NCBI RefSeq assembly: GCF_000196875.2 | Contig: NC_014532.2 | Span: forward strand, 3,534,001-3,598,000 | From: Halomonas elongata DSM 2581 | GTDB taxonomy: Bacteria; Pseudomonadota; Gammaproteobacteria; Pseudomonadales; Halomonadaceae | Direction of reading: 5' to 3' | DNA: 64,000 nt | In this document: positions 10,387 through 19,500 of the stretch, piece by piece | Layout: each line of letters begins with the position of its first letter | How positions within the stretch are numbered: position 1 is the stretch's first letter | Program-made: the position numbers and the translations under genes | The notes under the pieces: generated by a model | Seen by the model: the letters and a program-made list of their open reading frames with translations, nothing else | What the model was told of the DNA's origin: nothing | Database searches by the model: none

Positions 10387-10842
10387 ATGCCGGTCACGCT
10401 TCAGCGAGTCGACCAGGCGACCTGGGAAGCGGATGCCCAGGTCCGCACCGATCTGCTTCGCATCTACGCCGATGCCCCCGCCGAGCGCCTGTCGCAGGAA
10501 CCCGAGACGTTCGTCCGCGCGCACCTGTCGGCAACGGCGCACTTCTTCTGCTGCGCGCACTTCAACGACCGACTGCTGGGTGCCGTGGCGGTTCGCCCCG
10601 ATGCCGAGGCCTGGTGGCTTTCCCACCTGTGTGTGCGCAAGGCCACGCGACGTCGTGGCGTCGGCACGCGCCTGCTGACATTGACGGGCAAGGCCGCGCA
10701 TCACGATGGCCACCGCCTGCGCATGCTAAGCTCGCAGCTTTCCATGGCTGACCAGATGCTGCTGCAGCGGCTCGGTTATCGCCTGACCCAGGCGGGTGAC
10801 TATTTCGAACTCGACCTACCGCCCAAAGGAGCCGGGCAATGA
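10387..10842 (+). CDS. GNAT-fold protein, PanZ/PanM-like
   Basis: 151 residues. The acetyl-CoA pyrophosphate loop RRRGVGTRLL lies near residue 85, preceded by the beta-4 strand WWLSHLCVR. The pattern FNDRLLGAVAVR followed by LCVRKATRRRGVG recalls PanZ (PanM), the acetyl-CoA sensor that drives PanD maturation. That link is by eye only, and a generic GNAT acetyltransferase is the alternative. Its stop overlaps the start of the AsmA-like gene, so the pair is co-transcribed. Confidence 0.7.
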   Translation: MPVTLQRVDQATWEADAQVRTDLLRIYADAPAERLSQEPETFVRAHLSATAHFFCCAHFNDRLLGAVAVRPDAEAWWLSHLCVRKATRRRGVGTRLLTLTGKAAHHDGHRLRMLSSQLSMADQMLLQRLGYRLTQAGDYFELDLPPKGAGQ

Positions 10843-13163
10843 AGCGAATCCTGCGTACCTTGCTGGCCACCATCGGCATTCTCGGGCTGGTGGCGGTCGG
10901 CGCCGTGGTCTTCGTCACCACCTTCTTCGACCCCGAGGACCTCAAGCCGCGCCTCGTCGAGGTAGTGCGCGAGCACAGCGGGCTGGAGCTGGAACTGGAT
11001 GGCCCGCTCAGTTGGTCCTTCTATCCCCGGCTGGGGGTCGCCGTGGAGACCGCCGAGGCACGCCTGCCGACCCAGTCTCCCGATGACCGCCCCTTCGCGG
11101 CCTTCGATCACGCCGAAGTCAGCCTCGCCTTCGCCCCCCTACTGCGCGGGGAGATCGCCATCGATGGCCTGACCATCGAGGGATTGCTGCTTAACCTGGC
11201 GCGGGATGAGTCGGGCCGCGGCAACTGGGAGACACTGATCGAGCAGCTTGAAAGCCGCGGCGAGGCAGCCGAGTCCGTGCTCGCCCCGGCCAGCGCCGGC
11301 CCCAACCCCGACGCGACGGTGGACGAGAGCGGGCTCTCGGTGGCGCTCAATATCGCCAGCGTCCAGGTCCACCAGGGCCAGGTCAACTACCGCGACGCCC
11401 AGGCAGAACGGCACGTGACCCTGGAGCAGCTCAACATCTCCGGCCGCAACGTCAATCCCGACCGCCCCTTCCCGCTCAATGCCAGCCTGCGCGTGCTCCT
11501 GGACAACGACCTCGACACCGAGGCCGCGACCCTGGTCAGCGACCTCATCCTCAAGACACAGGTCGACCTGGGCCTGGCCGAAGGACGACACGTTCTCAGC
11601 AAGCTGTCCCTGCAGACCGACTCCCGGCTCGGCGATTCCCAGGACCAGCAGAAGATCAACCTCGACGCTGCCGAGGCGATACTCGATCTCGGCAAGCAGC
11701 AGCTGACGGTGACCGATGGTCAGCTCGATACCAGCCTGTTGCATCCGCGACTGGGCGAGAAGCGCCTGCCCCTGGCGATGGGCTTTCAACTGGATGCCGA
11801 CCTGCAGGCCCAGACCGCCCAGCTTCGCGAACTGCACCTGACGGGCCCTGACGGCCTGGCATTGACGGGCAACCTCAACCTCGACGAACTGTTCACGGCA
11901 CCGACCTATCGCGGTCAAGTGCAACTGGAGCCGTTGTCGCTGCGCCCCTGGCTGACGCGACTCGACGCCATGCCGGCCACTGCCAGCGATACGGCGCTGA
12001 GCAAAGCCAGCCTGACCAGCCCGGTCGAGGGGGATCTGCAATCCATCACCCTGGACGGCCTGACACTGGGCCTGGACGGAAGCACCTTCAGCGGCCGCCT
12101 GGGGGGCCGGTTCGACGGTTCGAGCCTGAGCGCCGACCTGCAAGGCGACACCCTCGACCTGGACGCCTACCTGCCGCCCGACGCTCCCTCCTCGGAGACC
12201 AGCGCCAGCCTTTCTCTTCTCGACCGGGCCTATGCCGAACAGCCTCCGGCGATGTTGCCCGCCAGCTGGCTGGCCGATCTGGACCTCGACGCACGTCTCG
12301 AGCTCGGCGAGCTCCACTTCCTGAAGCAGAGCTTCCAGAACGTCGCCCTCGCGCTGGAAGGCCAGAAAGGCCGCCACCGCCTGACGCGCTTCGAGGCAAA
12401 CTTCCATGACGGCCAACTCTCGGCCACCGGCTCGCTCGATGCCCGGGAAACCCCGCTGCGCTGGCAGCTTTCACCGAGCGTCACCGCGGTACGCCTCGGC
12501 GACCTGCTGGAATCCCTCGGCGACGAGCCGGCTCCCTTGAAGGGCCTGCTGGAAGGCAGCGGCGAACTCGAGAGCCGGGGCAACAGCCTGACCGAGCTCC
12601 AGCGCGCCCTGAACGGCCATCTCGAAACCCGGCTCACCGAGGGGAGCTTGACCGGAACCAATGTGTCACGACAACTGTGCACCACGGCGGCTCGTCTCGA
12701 GGGCAAGAGCACCAGCCGCGACTGGCAGGAAGGCACCAACCTCCAGAACGCCGAAGCCAGCTTCCAGATCCGCGATGGCATGGTCGAGAGCGACGATCTT
12801 GCCGTCTCGATTCCGGGCATCGCCATGAACGGCAAGGGCCAGCTCGACCTGGCCAGCGAGCGCTTCGATCTCAAGGCCGACGCCCGTTTCACCGATACCG
12901 TGGACACGGCATGCGAGGTCAACCCGCGCCTCAAGAAGGTGACGTTCCCCGTTCACTGTGAAGGACTGCTGAGCGGAGACAGCGGCGAATGGTGCCGTTT
13001 CGATCGTCAGGCGCTGCAGGCCTCGCTCGGCGAGTTGCTGCGCAAGGAAGCCTCCCAGCGCGCCGGCGAGGAAATCGACAAGCACCTCGAGGACGCCATG
13101 GACAAGCTGGAAGAAAAAGTCGGCGGTGAACTTCGTGGCACCCTCGAGAGTCTATTGAAATGA
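10839..13163 (+). CDS. AsmA family protein
   Basis: 774 residues. One N-terminal membrane anchor (about residues 5-27) precedes a DPEDLKPRLVEVV segment typical of the AsmA N-terminal domain. A long repeat-rich region predicted to be beta-strand follows, and an AsmA-like C-terminal domain near residues 560-700 (GNSLTELQRALNGHLETRLTEGSL, then the DLAVSIPGIAMNGKG block). AsmA/TamB-type proteins act in the periplasm in phospholipid transport to the outer membrane. The start overlaps the preceding stop by four bases. It ends at a terminator before mutY. Confidence 0.88.
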   Translation: MKRILRTLLATIGILGLVAVGAVVFVTTFFDPEDLKPRLVEVVREHSGLELELDGPLSWSFYPRLGVAVETAEARLPTQSPDDRPFAAFDHAEVSLAFAPLLRGEIAIDGLTIEGLLLNLARDESGRGNWETLIEQLESRGEAAESVLAPASAGPNPDATVDESGLSVALNIASVQVHQGQVNYRDAQAERHVTLEQLNISGRNVNPDRPFPLNASLRVLLDNDLDTEAATLVSDLILKTQVDLGLAEGRHVLSKLSLQTDSRLGDSQDQQKINLDAAEAILDLGKQQLTVTDGQLDTSLLHPRLGEKRLPLAMGFQLDADLQAQTAQLRELHLTGPDGLALTGNLNLDELFTAPTYRGQVQLEPLSLRPWLTRLDAMPATASDTALSKASLTSPVEGDLQSITLDGLTLGLDGSTFSGRLGGRFDGSSLSADLQGDTLDLDAYLPPDAPSSETSASLSLLDRAYAEQPPAMLPASWLADLDLDARLELGELHFLKQSFQNVALALEGQKGRHRLTRFEANFHDGQLSATGSLDARETPLRWQLSPSVTAVRLGDLLESLGDEPAPLKGLLEGSGELESRGNSLTELQRALNGHLETRLTEGSLTGTNVSRQLCTTAARLEGKSTSRDWQEGTNLQNAEASFQIRDGMVESDDLAVSIPGIAMNGKGQLDLASERFDLKADARFTDTVDTACEVNPRLKKVTFPVHCEGLLSGDSGEWCRFDRQALQASLGELLRKEASQRAGEEIDKHLEDAMDKLEEKVGGELRGTLESLLK

Positions 13164-13184
13164 GCAGCAAGTAAGCCAGTCACT

Positions 13185-13213
13185 GCGCCGGTCCTCGTGA
13201 TCGGCGCTTTTTT
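13185..13213 (+). terminator. Rho-independent terminator after the AsmA-like gene
   Basis: GCGCCGGTC (13185-13193) pairs with GATCGGCGC (13199-13207) with one G-T wobble around a 5-base loop. Six T residues follow. Confidence 0.85.
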
Positions 13214-13230
13214 GCGTGTCGAGCCCTTTC

Positions 13231-14352
13231 ATGACCGACAATCCCCCCGTCATTCTGCCCCCCGAGACCTTCCAGCGCCGCCTGCTGGACTGGTTCGATG
13301 TACACGGACGTCACGACCTGCCCTGGCAACAGGACCGGACGCCCTATCGGGTCTGGGTCTCGGAGATCATGCTTCAGCAGACCCAGGTCACCACAGTGAT
13401 CCCCTACTTCGAACGCTTCATGGAACGCTTTCCCGACGTCGAAGCCCTGGCTGCCGCCGATCAGGACGAGGTTCTCCACCTGTGGACCGGCCTTGGCTAC
13501 TACGCCCGGGGGCGCAACCTGCACAAGGCCGCCCGGGTCGTGATGGAAGAGCACGACGGCGCCTTCCCCGTGCACAGCCTCGAAGCCATGGCCGAATTGC
13601 CCGGCATCGGCCGCTCCACCGCCGGAGCGATCATCGCCCAGAGCACTGGGCGCCGTGCGGTGATCCTCGACGGCAACGTCAAGCGCGTGCTGACCCGGCT
13701 GCATGCCGTGGAGGGCTGGCCGGGCCGCCCCGCCGTGGAGCGCCGCCTGTGGTCCCTGGCCGAGCGCTACACACCCGATGAACGTGTGATCGACTTCACC
13801 CAGGCGATGATGGACCTGGGTGCGACCCTGTGCCGACGTGGCCGCCCGGAGTGCGGGCGCTGCCCCTTCGAGACCGACTGCCTGGCTCACGAGCGAGGCG
13901 AGGAGCGGCGCTTCCCCGAGTCCAAACCGAAGAAGGCACTGCCCACCCGGCAGACCCTCATGCTGCTGCTGCAGGATGACCAGGGCCGAGTGCTGCTCGA
14001 GCAACGCCCGCCCAGCGGGCTCTGGGGCGGCCTCTGGAGTCTACCGCAATTCGAGGATCCCGAGGCCCTGCTGGCCTGGCTGGATCAGCACGCACCCGGT
14101 GCCGAGCTCGATGGCAAGTGGTCTACCTTCACTCATACCTTCAGCCACTTCCGGCTGGAGATCACCCCACAGCCGGCCAGGGTGGCACACCTCGACGCGG
14201 TCGGGGAAAGCCGGCTCTGGTTCGACCCCGCCGATCCTGCCAACATCGGACTCGCTGCACCGGTGAAGGGCTTGCTGGAGTCGCTGCGACCCTTCACCCT
14301 GTCCGCCCCCGCGGGCCACGCAACTGCATCAACCAAGGAGCCGTCCCGATGA
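13231..14352 (+). CDS. mutY: MutY, adenine DNA glycosylase
   Basis: 373 residues from the ATG; a GTG 15 bases earlier lies directly after the terminator and is less likely. The HhH-GPD domain has the catalytic Glu in [10 protein letters not shown], hairpin [11 protein letters not shown] and catalytic Asp in [10 protein letters not shown]. The 4Fe-4S site has the C-x6-C-x2-C-x5-C spacing ([17 protein letters not shown]). A C-terminal MutT-like domain (from about residue 235) reads 8-oxoG opposite A. It overlaps yggX by four bases, the usual mutY-yggX arrangement. Confidence 0.97.
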   Translation: MTDNPPVILPPETFQRRLLDWFDVHGRHDLPWQQDRTPYRVWVSEIMLQQTQVTTVIPYFERFMERFPDVEALAAADQDEVLHLWTGLGYYARGRNLHKAARVVMEEHDGAFPVHSLEAMAELPGIGRSTAGAIIAQSTGRRAVILDGNVKRVLTRLHAVEGWPGRPAVERRLWSLAERYTPDERVIDFTQAMMDLGATLCRRGRPECGRCPFETDCLAHERGEERRFPESKPKKALPTRQTLMLLLQDDQGRVLLEQRPPSGLWGGLWSLPQFEDPEALLAWLDQHAPGAELDGKWSTFTHTFSHFRLEITPQPARVAHLDAVGESRLWFDPADPANIGLAAPVKGLLESLRPFTLSAPAGHATASTKEPSR

Positions 14353-14621
14353 CCCAGACCGTCTTCTGCCGCAAGTATCAGGAAGAGCTGGAAGCCCTCC
14401 CCTTCCCTCCGCTGCCCGGCGAGAAGGGCCGCGAGATCCAGGCCAACGTATCCAAGCGCGCCTGGGAAGAGTGGCAAGCCCTGCAGACCCGCCTGATCAA
14501 CGAGAAGCACCTCAACATGCTCGACCCCACGGACCGGGCCTATCTGATGGAGCAACTGGAGCGCTTCCTGAACAACGAGGAAACCGACCAGGCGGAAGGC
14601 TACGTGCCTCCCGAGCGCTGA
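14349..14621 (+). CDS. yggX: YggX-type Fe(2+)-trafficking protein
   Basis: 90 residues, full length for the family. It starts [15 protein letters not shown] with the conserved Cys7 and includes [11 protein letters not shown] and the [16 protein letters not shown] helix. It protects iron-sulfur proteins from oxidation, which fits its coupling to the Fe-S enzyme MutY. The start is set by the ATGA overlap; an earlier in-frame start would lie inside mutY. Confidence 0.97.
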   Translation: MTQTVFCRKYQEELEALPFPPLPGEKGREIQANVSKRAWEEWQALQTRLINEKHLNMLDPTDRAYLMEQLERFLNNEETDQAEGYVPPER

Positions 14622-14711
14622 AACGCCTCAAGGTGCTGTATACGCCATCTTTTTGAAAAGAAACGGTTGACGCAAAAAGGGCTTTAGGGTTTAATACGCA
14701 CCGTTGGCGCG

Positions 14712-14787
14712 GGCCAGATAGCTCAGTCGGTAGAGCAGGGGATTGAAAATCCCCGTGTCGGCGGTTCGATTCCGTCTCTGGCCACCA
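14712..14787 (+). tRNA. tRNA-Phe (GAA)
   Basis: 76 nt including an encoded CCA. The acceptor GGCCAGA pairs with TCTGGCC. D-loop, anticodon GAA (about 14745-14747) and T-loop GGTTCGATTCC are all normal. It is the first of three clustered tRNAs. Confidence 0.97.
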
Positions 14788-14793
14788 CAATGC

Positions 14794-14868
14794 TGGGGTA
14801 TCGCCAAGTGGTAAGGCACTGGTTTTTGGTATCAGCATGCGCAGGTTCGAATCCTGCTACCCCAGCCA
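14794..14868 (+). tRNA. tRNA-Gln (TTG)
   Basis: 75 nt with encoded CCA. The acceptor TGGGGTA pairs with TACCCCA. Anticodon TTG lies in a TTTTGGT loop and the T-arm is GGTTCGAATCC. It lies six bases after tRNA-Phe and is surely co-transcribed with it. Confidence 0.97.
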
Positions 14869-14914
14869 CGCCAACCTATTTCTCGTTCTGCTTTAATCGC
14901 GTAGATCGTTTCGA

Positions 14915-14990
<76 letters not shown>

Positions 14991-14995
14991 TCTAC

Positions 14996-15036
14996 GGCTT
15001 GAAAGCAGCGTGACACGCTCAAGCCATGTGGTTTTT
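14996..15036 (+). terminator. Hairpin after tRNA-Thr, possible terminator
   Basis: GGCTTG (14996-15001) pairs with CAAGCC (15020-15025), enclosing AGCGT/ACGCT (15007-15011 with 15015-15019). Five T residues follow at 15032-15036 after a short gap. It would end the tRNA transcript before the ICE. Confidence 0.5.
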
Positions 15037-15064
15037 CCTATAAGGGAATTGGGTTTATAAGCGC

Positions 15065-15097
15065 AACCCCGTTCGTCCTCAACGAACACGGGGTTTT
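15065..15097 (+). terminator. Hairpin directly before parA
   Basis: AACCCCG plus TTCGT pair with ACGAA and CGGGGTT (15065-15076 with 15082-15095), with a 2-base bulge, then TTTT. It ends four bases before the parA ATG and covers the place where a ribosome site would be. It could be a terminator or a translational switch. Confidence 0.45.
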
Positions 15098-15100
15098 CGC

Positions 15101-15964
15101 ATGCGCGTCATATCCATCATCTCTTCCAAGGGCGGCGTCGGCAAGACGACCACGACCGCTAACCTCGGCGGCTTGCTGGCCGCAGCCGGCTTCCGCACCC
15201 TGCTGATCGACCTCGATACCCAGCCCACGCTGAGCAGCTACTACCCGCTGGCTCACGACGCCCCGGGCGGGATCTACGAGTTGATCGCCCTCAACATCAC
15301 CGAGCCCGAACAGATCATCTCCTCGACCACGATCGAGGGGCTGGACCTGATCACCTCCAACGACAGCCTCGGCCAGCTCCCCCAACTCCTGCATGGGGCC
15401 CCGGATGGCCGTTTCCGGCTTCACCACCTGCTCGGCCAGCTACCCGACTACGACGTCATCCTGATCGACACCCAGGGCGCCCGCTCCATTGTGCTCGAGG
15501 CGGCCGTGGTGGCTTCCGACCACGCGTTGTCCCCGATCACCAGTGAGCTGCTCTCCGCCCGCGAGTTCATCCGCGGCACGGTAGGGTTGCTGGACGACCT
15601 GGAGCCGTTGACGCGCTACACCGCGTTGGACCTGCCACGCATCTCCCTGATGCTCAATCGGCTCGACTATACTCGTGACGCGCAGAACGTCGCCAATACC
15701 CTGCGTGACCTCTACGACGATCCCGACGGCCGCGTCACCATCCTCGATAGCGCCCTGCGTAACCTGACGGCTTTCCGTCAGGCCAGTGCGGTCGGCCAAC
15801 CGATCCATCGCTTCGAACCCCGCAAACCCTATCGGGACCGCGTCGCCCCGGCCGGCGCCGATCAGATCATCGACGTCGCCTGCGAACTCAATCCGGCATG
15901 GGCGCCGGCACTGACAGGACTTCAGGCCACCTTGCAGGCACAAGGAGGCCGTCATGCCCACTGA
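15101..15964 (+). CDS. parA: ParA/Soj-type partition ATPase of the ICE
   Basis: 287 residues. Deviant Walker A KGGVGKTT with the leading signature Lys at residues 10-17, then LLIDLDTQPTLS (A') and VILIDTQGARS (Walker B). The following family members in the same operon (dnaB, parB) mark it as the soj gene that opens PFGI-1/PAPI-1-type elements; there it stabilises the excised circle. No Shine-Dalgarno sequence is visible, and a hairpin lies immediately upstream. It overlaps dnaB by 11 bases. Confidence 0.92.
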   Translation: MRVISIISSKGGVGKTTTTANLGGLLAAAGFRTLLIDLDTQPTLSSYYPLAHDAPGGIYELIALNITEPEQIISSTTIEGLDLITSNDSLGQLPQLLHGAPDGRFRLHHLLGQLPDYDVILIDTQGARSIVLEAAVVASDHALSPITSELLSAREFIRGTVGLLDDLEPLTRYTALDLPRISLMLNRLDYTRDAQNVANTLRDLYDDPDGRVTILDSALRNLTAFRQASAVGQPIHRFEPRKPYRDRVAPAGADQIIDVACELNPAWAPALTGLQATLQAQGGRHAH

Positions 15965-17357
15965 AGCCCCTATCGCACAGGATGTCGTGCCCCAGATCGG
16001 CTACCAGTTGCCGCACAGCCTCGAGGCCGAGCAGTCCGTGATCGGTGGCCTCATGCTCGACAACCGCGCCTGGGACGACATCGCCGATCGTCTCGATGGC
16101 GGCATGTTCTATCGGCCTGAACACCGCCACATCTTCGAGGCAATGCGCGACCTCATCGCCCAGGAGGCACCGATCGATGTCGTGACGCTGTCGGAGGCGC
16201 TCGAGCAACACAATCGTCTGGAGACGATCGGCGGCCTGAACTATCTCGCCGAGATTGCCCGACACACGCCGAGTGCCGCCAATATCACCGCCTACGCTGA
16301 TATCGTCCGGGATCGCTACCAGTTGCGGCAACTGTCGCAGACGGCGGTGGCGCTCAACCGGCAGGCGCTCGATGCACAGGGACGTAGCGCAACCTCGATC
16401 ATCGAGGCCGCCGAACAACAACTGTTCGAGCTCGTCGATGACCGCCGGCAAGCCCAGGGCTCTGTCAGGGAAATCCTGGAGGAAGTGATCGACCGCATCG
16501 ACATCGCGTCCCAGTCGGACGGCGGCATCACCGGCGTGCCAACAGGCTTCACCGACGTCGACCGGATGACCACCGGTCTGCAGCCCGCCGACCTGGTGAT
16601 CCTCGCCGGGCGCCCTTCCATGGGCAAGAGCGCCCTGGGCATGGGCATCACCGAGAACGTCCTGGCGTCGACGGCCACCCAGGCACAAGGCCCGGTGATC
16701 GTCTTCTCGCTGGAAATGCCCCGCGAGGACCTCATGCTCCGCCTGCTGGCCAGTATCGGCCGACTCCCCCTGCAGGCCTTGCGATCCGGCCAGCTCGAGG
16801 ACGACCAATGGCCGACTCTGGCCGCGGCAGTCGCCAAGGCGAGGGACTTCGAGAACCGTCTGTTCATCGATGATGAAGGCGGACTCCATGCCTCGACCCT
16901 GAAGACCCGCGCACGGCGTATTGCCCGTAAGCACGGTCGTCCCGCACTGATTCTGGTGGACTACCTGCAGATGCTCACCGAGCCAAGTGCCGGTGGTGAG
17001 AACCGCAACCTAGAGATCAGTGCCATCAGCCGGATCCTGAAAGCCACCGCCAAGGAGCTGAGCTGTCCCCTCATTGCCCTTTCCCAGCTCAACCGCCAGT
17101 TGGAAAACCGCCCGAACAAGAGACCGACCATGGCCGACCTCCGGGACTCGGGCTCGCTCGAGCAAGATGCCGATCTCATCGGCTTCGTCTACCGCGACGA
17201 GGTTTACCACCCCGACAATCCCGAGAACCACGGCCTGGCCGAGCTCATCCTGGGCAAACAGCGCAACGGGCCAACCGGCACCGTCCATCTTGCATGGCTC
17301 GATGAACAGACCCGGTTCGAGAACCTCGAGTGGAAACACCGGGAGGTGCTGTCATGA
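15954..17357 (+). CDS. dnaB: DnaB-type replicative helicase of the ICE
   Basis: 467 residues with both DnaB domains. The N-terminal domain begins LPHSLEAEQSVIGGLML. The RecA-like C-terminal domain has Walker A RPSMGKSALG, motif VFSLEMPREDLMLRL, Walker B ILVDYLQML, and the DLRDSGSLEQDADLI/GKQRNGPTG motifs. It unwinds DNA during element replication or is loaded at an element origin. It overlaps its neighbours on both sides, consistent with one long operon beginning at parA. Confidence 0.95.
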   Translation: MPTEAPIAQDVVPQIGYQLPHSLEAEQSVIGGLMLDNRAWDDIADRLDGGMFYRPEHRHIFEAMRDLIAQEAPIDVVTLSEALEQHNRLETIGGLNYLAEIARHTPSAANITAYADIVRDRYQLRQLSQTAVALNRQALDAQGRSATSIIEAAEQQLFELVDDRRQAQGSVREILEEVIDRIDIASQSDGGITGVPTGFTDVDRMTTGLQPADLVILAGRPSMGKSALGMGITENVLASTATQAQGPVIVFSLEMPREDLMLRLLASIGRLPLQALRSGQLEDDQWPTLAAAVAKARDFENRLFIDDEGGLHASTLKTRARRIARKHGRPALILVDYLQMLTEPSAGGENRNLEISAISRILKATAKELSCPLIALSQLNRQLENRPNKRPTMADLRDSGSLEQDADLIGFVYRDEVYHPDNPENHGLAELILGKQRNGPTGTVHLAWLDEQTRFENLEWKHREVLS

Positions 17358-17791
17358 GCCATCTGCACGAAACCACCCACATCATCGGGCATGACGAGAA
17401 CGCCACCCGGCTCATCCAGACGGCGTCCGGCCCCGTTGAGGTGAAAGCCTTCGGTGAACTGTCCGCCGAGATCACATCCGGGCCAGCCAGCCTGATCGGT
17501 CGCACCATCACGGCGTTTGCCTGGCTCGAGACGCACGGTGACAACCGCCAGATCAACATCACCGAGGCCACCACGGGACGACGACTGGAGGTTGTTCCGA
17601 TGGTCGTGACCGAAGGCAGCGAGCTCCCGCTGACCGAGGCCGTGTTCGCCGACATGGTGCCTTTCCTGATGGAGGGCTGTCGGGACGCCGCTTTCGCCCG
17701 GTTCCGGGAGGCCGATGATGAACGCCTGGTCACCCTGTTCAACATCCTGGATCAAATGCCGCCCCTGCAGACGGCAGGAGGTGGTGCATGA
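17354..17791 (+). CDS. Hypothetical ICE protein (145 aa)
   Basis: The ATG overlaps the dnaB stop (ATGA), so coupling fixes the start; an upstream in-frame start inside dnaB is rejected. The protein starts MSHLHETTHIIGHDEN. It has a predicted mixed alpha/beta character, no membrane segment and no recognisable motif. The position between dnaB and a DUF7673 gene suggests a role in element maintenance, but nothing in the sequence shows one. Confidence 0.7.
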   Translation: MSHLHETTHIIGHDENATRLIQTASGPVEVKAFGELSAEITSGPASLIGRTITAFAWLETHGDNRQINITEATTGRRLEVVPMVVTEGSELPLTEAVFADMVPFLMEGCRDAAFARFREADDERLVTLFNILDQMPPLQTAGGGA

Positions 17792-18186
17792 GCACGGAAT
17801 CTCGTATGCCCGCGGTAACGCAGCGGCTCAACGAGCGCAGCCGCCAGGCCCTGGAAACGCACTTCGCCGAGGAAACCTACGTCGAGGAGCGTCTGGCCGA
17901 CCTCCATGAATCCGGCCAATCGGCTCTGGAGAACCTCGTCCAAGTCGCCAACCGCGACACCGGACAGAGCCGACACTGCCGTCGAATTCTGCTCGCCATC
18001 TACAACGGTGACGAATGGCCGCTTGAGCTTCACCGCCTGCGCTGCCTGGACCGAGACCTGCAGCGGGCGGCCCTCACGGTCATCGAGTGGTCCGCTTACG
18101 CCAGTCACGAATTGCACGAGTTCCTGGACGACGGCGACCGCGTGATGCAGCGCTTCTGGAAAACAGAGCAGGGTGGTGCCTCATGA
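17788..18186 (+). CDS. DUF7673-like small protein
   Basis: 132 residues, mostly helical. The central stretch ALENLVQVANRDTGQSRHCRRILLAIYN followed by a RLRCLDRDLQ helix resembles the DUF7673 family (consensus with DTGQSR and a following VD). That family is common in Pseudomonas-type ICEs and has no known activity. ATGA overlaps at both ends place it firmly in the operon. Confidence 0.72.
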   Translation: MSTESRMPAVTQRLNERSRQALETHFAEETYVEERLADLHESGQSALENLVQVANRDTGQSRHCRRILLAIYNGDEWPLELHRLRCLDRDLQRAALTVIEWSAYASHELHEFLDDGDRVMQRFWKTEQGGAS

Positions 18187-18527
18187 ACCCGATCACACCG
18201 GACTATCTCCGCGATATGGCCCGCATCCAGCAAGCGCGCTCTTGCGGGTCTCAACCCCTGGAGGAAACTCCAGCATGGCGGGCCGCTGAGCGCATCGAGG
18301 AGCTCGAGCAAGAGAACCGTAAACTGCACATGCAGTATGCCGGTGCAATGGGCTTGATCTCGGAAATGTCCGGGCACCTGGCGCTCAGCCATCCCGAGTA
18401 CCGGGAACCGCTGCGCGACCAGATCATTCAGGCCGCAGAGGACTGGTGCCAGCTCAGTGGATGGTCCGGCCGCATGGTCGGAAACAAGCTGATCCTGGAT
18501 CCGCCGAAGCAAGGAGGTGCCGCATGA
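18183..18527 (+). CDS. Hypothetical coiled-coil protein (114 aa)
   Basis: The start is taken at the ATGA overlap rather than further upstream. A heptad-like stretch (ERIEELEQENRKLHMQYAG) at about residues 38-56 predicts a coiled coil. The C-terminal half is soluble and of no recognised family. It overlaps the next gene by four bases. Confidence 0.7.
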   Translation: MNPITPDYLRDMARIQQARSCGSQPLEETPAWRAAERIEELEQENRKLHMQYAGAMGLISEMSGHLALSHPEYREPLRDQIIQAAEDWCQLSGWSGRMVGNKLILDPPKQGGAA

Positions 18528-19291
18528 CAACGCAGCCCCTCCACGATAGGGATTCGGACCGCCGCATCATCCATCACCTGGAGACGCAGGTTTCCCGACT
18601 GTTCTCGGCCGAGGCCGCGTTGCATCGATTGATCGACGTGTTGGGCATCACAACTGAGCCCGATGCTGATGGCCGTTACGACCTCGCCGCTCTGCGTGCC
18701 CAGGCTCAAGACGCCATCGTGGAACGATCCGTCGAACAGGCCCTCAACGTCTCGCCGTCACCGGCTATTCTGACCGCATCCGGCTGGCCGATGTCCCTGA
18801 CGTTCCCCACGTGGCGCTGTATCGATGATCGCGACATTGCCCAGGCGCTGTCACGCATCTGCCGATTCGGCGGCCACTCTCGCCAGTTCTATTCCGTCGC
18901 ACAGCATTGTGTGCACGTCAGCGAGATCGTTCCCCGCGAGGACGCCCTGGCCGCCTTGCTGCACGACGCCACCGAAGCCTACATCGGCGATCTGGTTTCG
19001 CCGCTGAAATCAATGCTGCCGGCTTACAAAGCCATCGAGCAACGCCTCTGGTCCGCCATTGCCCAGCGATTCAGCGTGGACCCGGTGCTGCCGGCCAGCG
19101 TCAAGTCCGCCGACCTGCAGCTGCTCGCAACAGAGCGGCGCGACCTGCTGCCGGACTCACCCATGGAATGGCCCTGCCTCGAGGGTGTCGAGCCACTCGA
19201 AGAGCCCATTGAACCCTGGTCCCCGGACATCGCCGCCCTCGCCTGGGGGCTGCGGCTCGACGAGCTCCTGGCCGAGCGGGAGGTGGCGTGA
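18524..19291 (+). CDS. HD-domain phosphohydrolase, YfbR-like
   Basis: 255 residues. An N-terminal region of about 75 residues has no recognised fold. It is followed by an HD domain: FGGHSRQFYSVAQHCVHVSE (first His ligand), then ALLHDATEAYIGDLVSPLK (the HD pair) and a later Asp in SVKSADLQLL. The domain resembles phage and YfbR-type 5'-deoxynucleotidases, so it may act on dNMPs or related nucleotides. In an ICE it could alter nucleotide pools during replication or act in defence or anti-defence. Both roles are inference. Confidence 0.8.
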   Translation: MTTQPLHDRDSDRRIIHHLETQVSRLFSAEAALHRLIDVLGITTEPDADGRYDLAALRAQAQDAIVERSVEQALNVSPSPAILTASGWPMSLTFPTWRCIDDRDIAQALSRICRFGGHSRQFYSVAQHCVHVSEIVPREDALAALLHDATEAYIGDLVSPLKSMLPAYKAIEQRLWSAIAQRFSVDPVLPASVKSADLQLLATERRDLLPDSPMEWPCLEGVEPLEEPIEPWSPDIAALAWGLRLDELLAEREVA

Positions 19292-19500
19292 TGAACGAAC
19301 AGACAATGAAACAAGAGCTCACCGAGTTGGAATCCCGCCTGGCCGAGCTGCGCGCGAAATACCAGCAACTGGAGCGCGACGTCCAGGCCTTGCAGGCCCG
19401 CAAACGATTATTGATCCACGCCCTGGAGGGCCAGCTGGATCTGTTCCGGGACCACGTCCACCACAGCGAGCTGCTGCTCGAGGAGGTCCGCCATGGCTAA
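19291..19500 (+). CDS. Small coiled-coil protein (69 aa)
   Basis: Almost the whole chain is one amphipathic helix with heptads (ELTELESRLAELRAKYQQLE). The ATG overlaps the last base of the preceding stop; a GTG three bases earlier is the alternative start. The gene overlaps the following HicA-like gene by eight bases. It has no recognised family. It may be a partner or antitoxin-like protein for its neighbour, but only adjacency suggests this. Confidence 0.6.
   Translation: MNEQTMKQELTELESRLAELRAKYQQLERDVQALQARKRLLIHALEGQLDLFRDHVHHSELLLEEVRHG

Noticed and set aside
11139..12416. A 425-codon minus-strand frame within the AsmA-like gene
   Set aside because: Its codon pattern mirrors the plus-strand gene; the peptide is Gly/Gln/Val-rich without motifs.
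14996..15100. Broken integrase remnant between tRNA-Thr and parA
   Set aside because: The 110 bases hold only two hairpins; no translated piece resembles a tyrosine recombinase.
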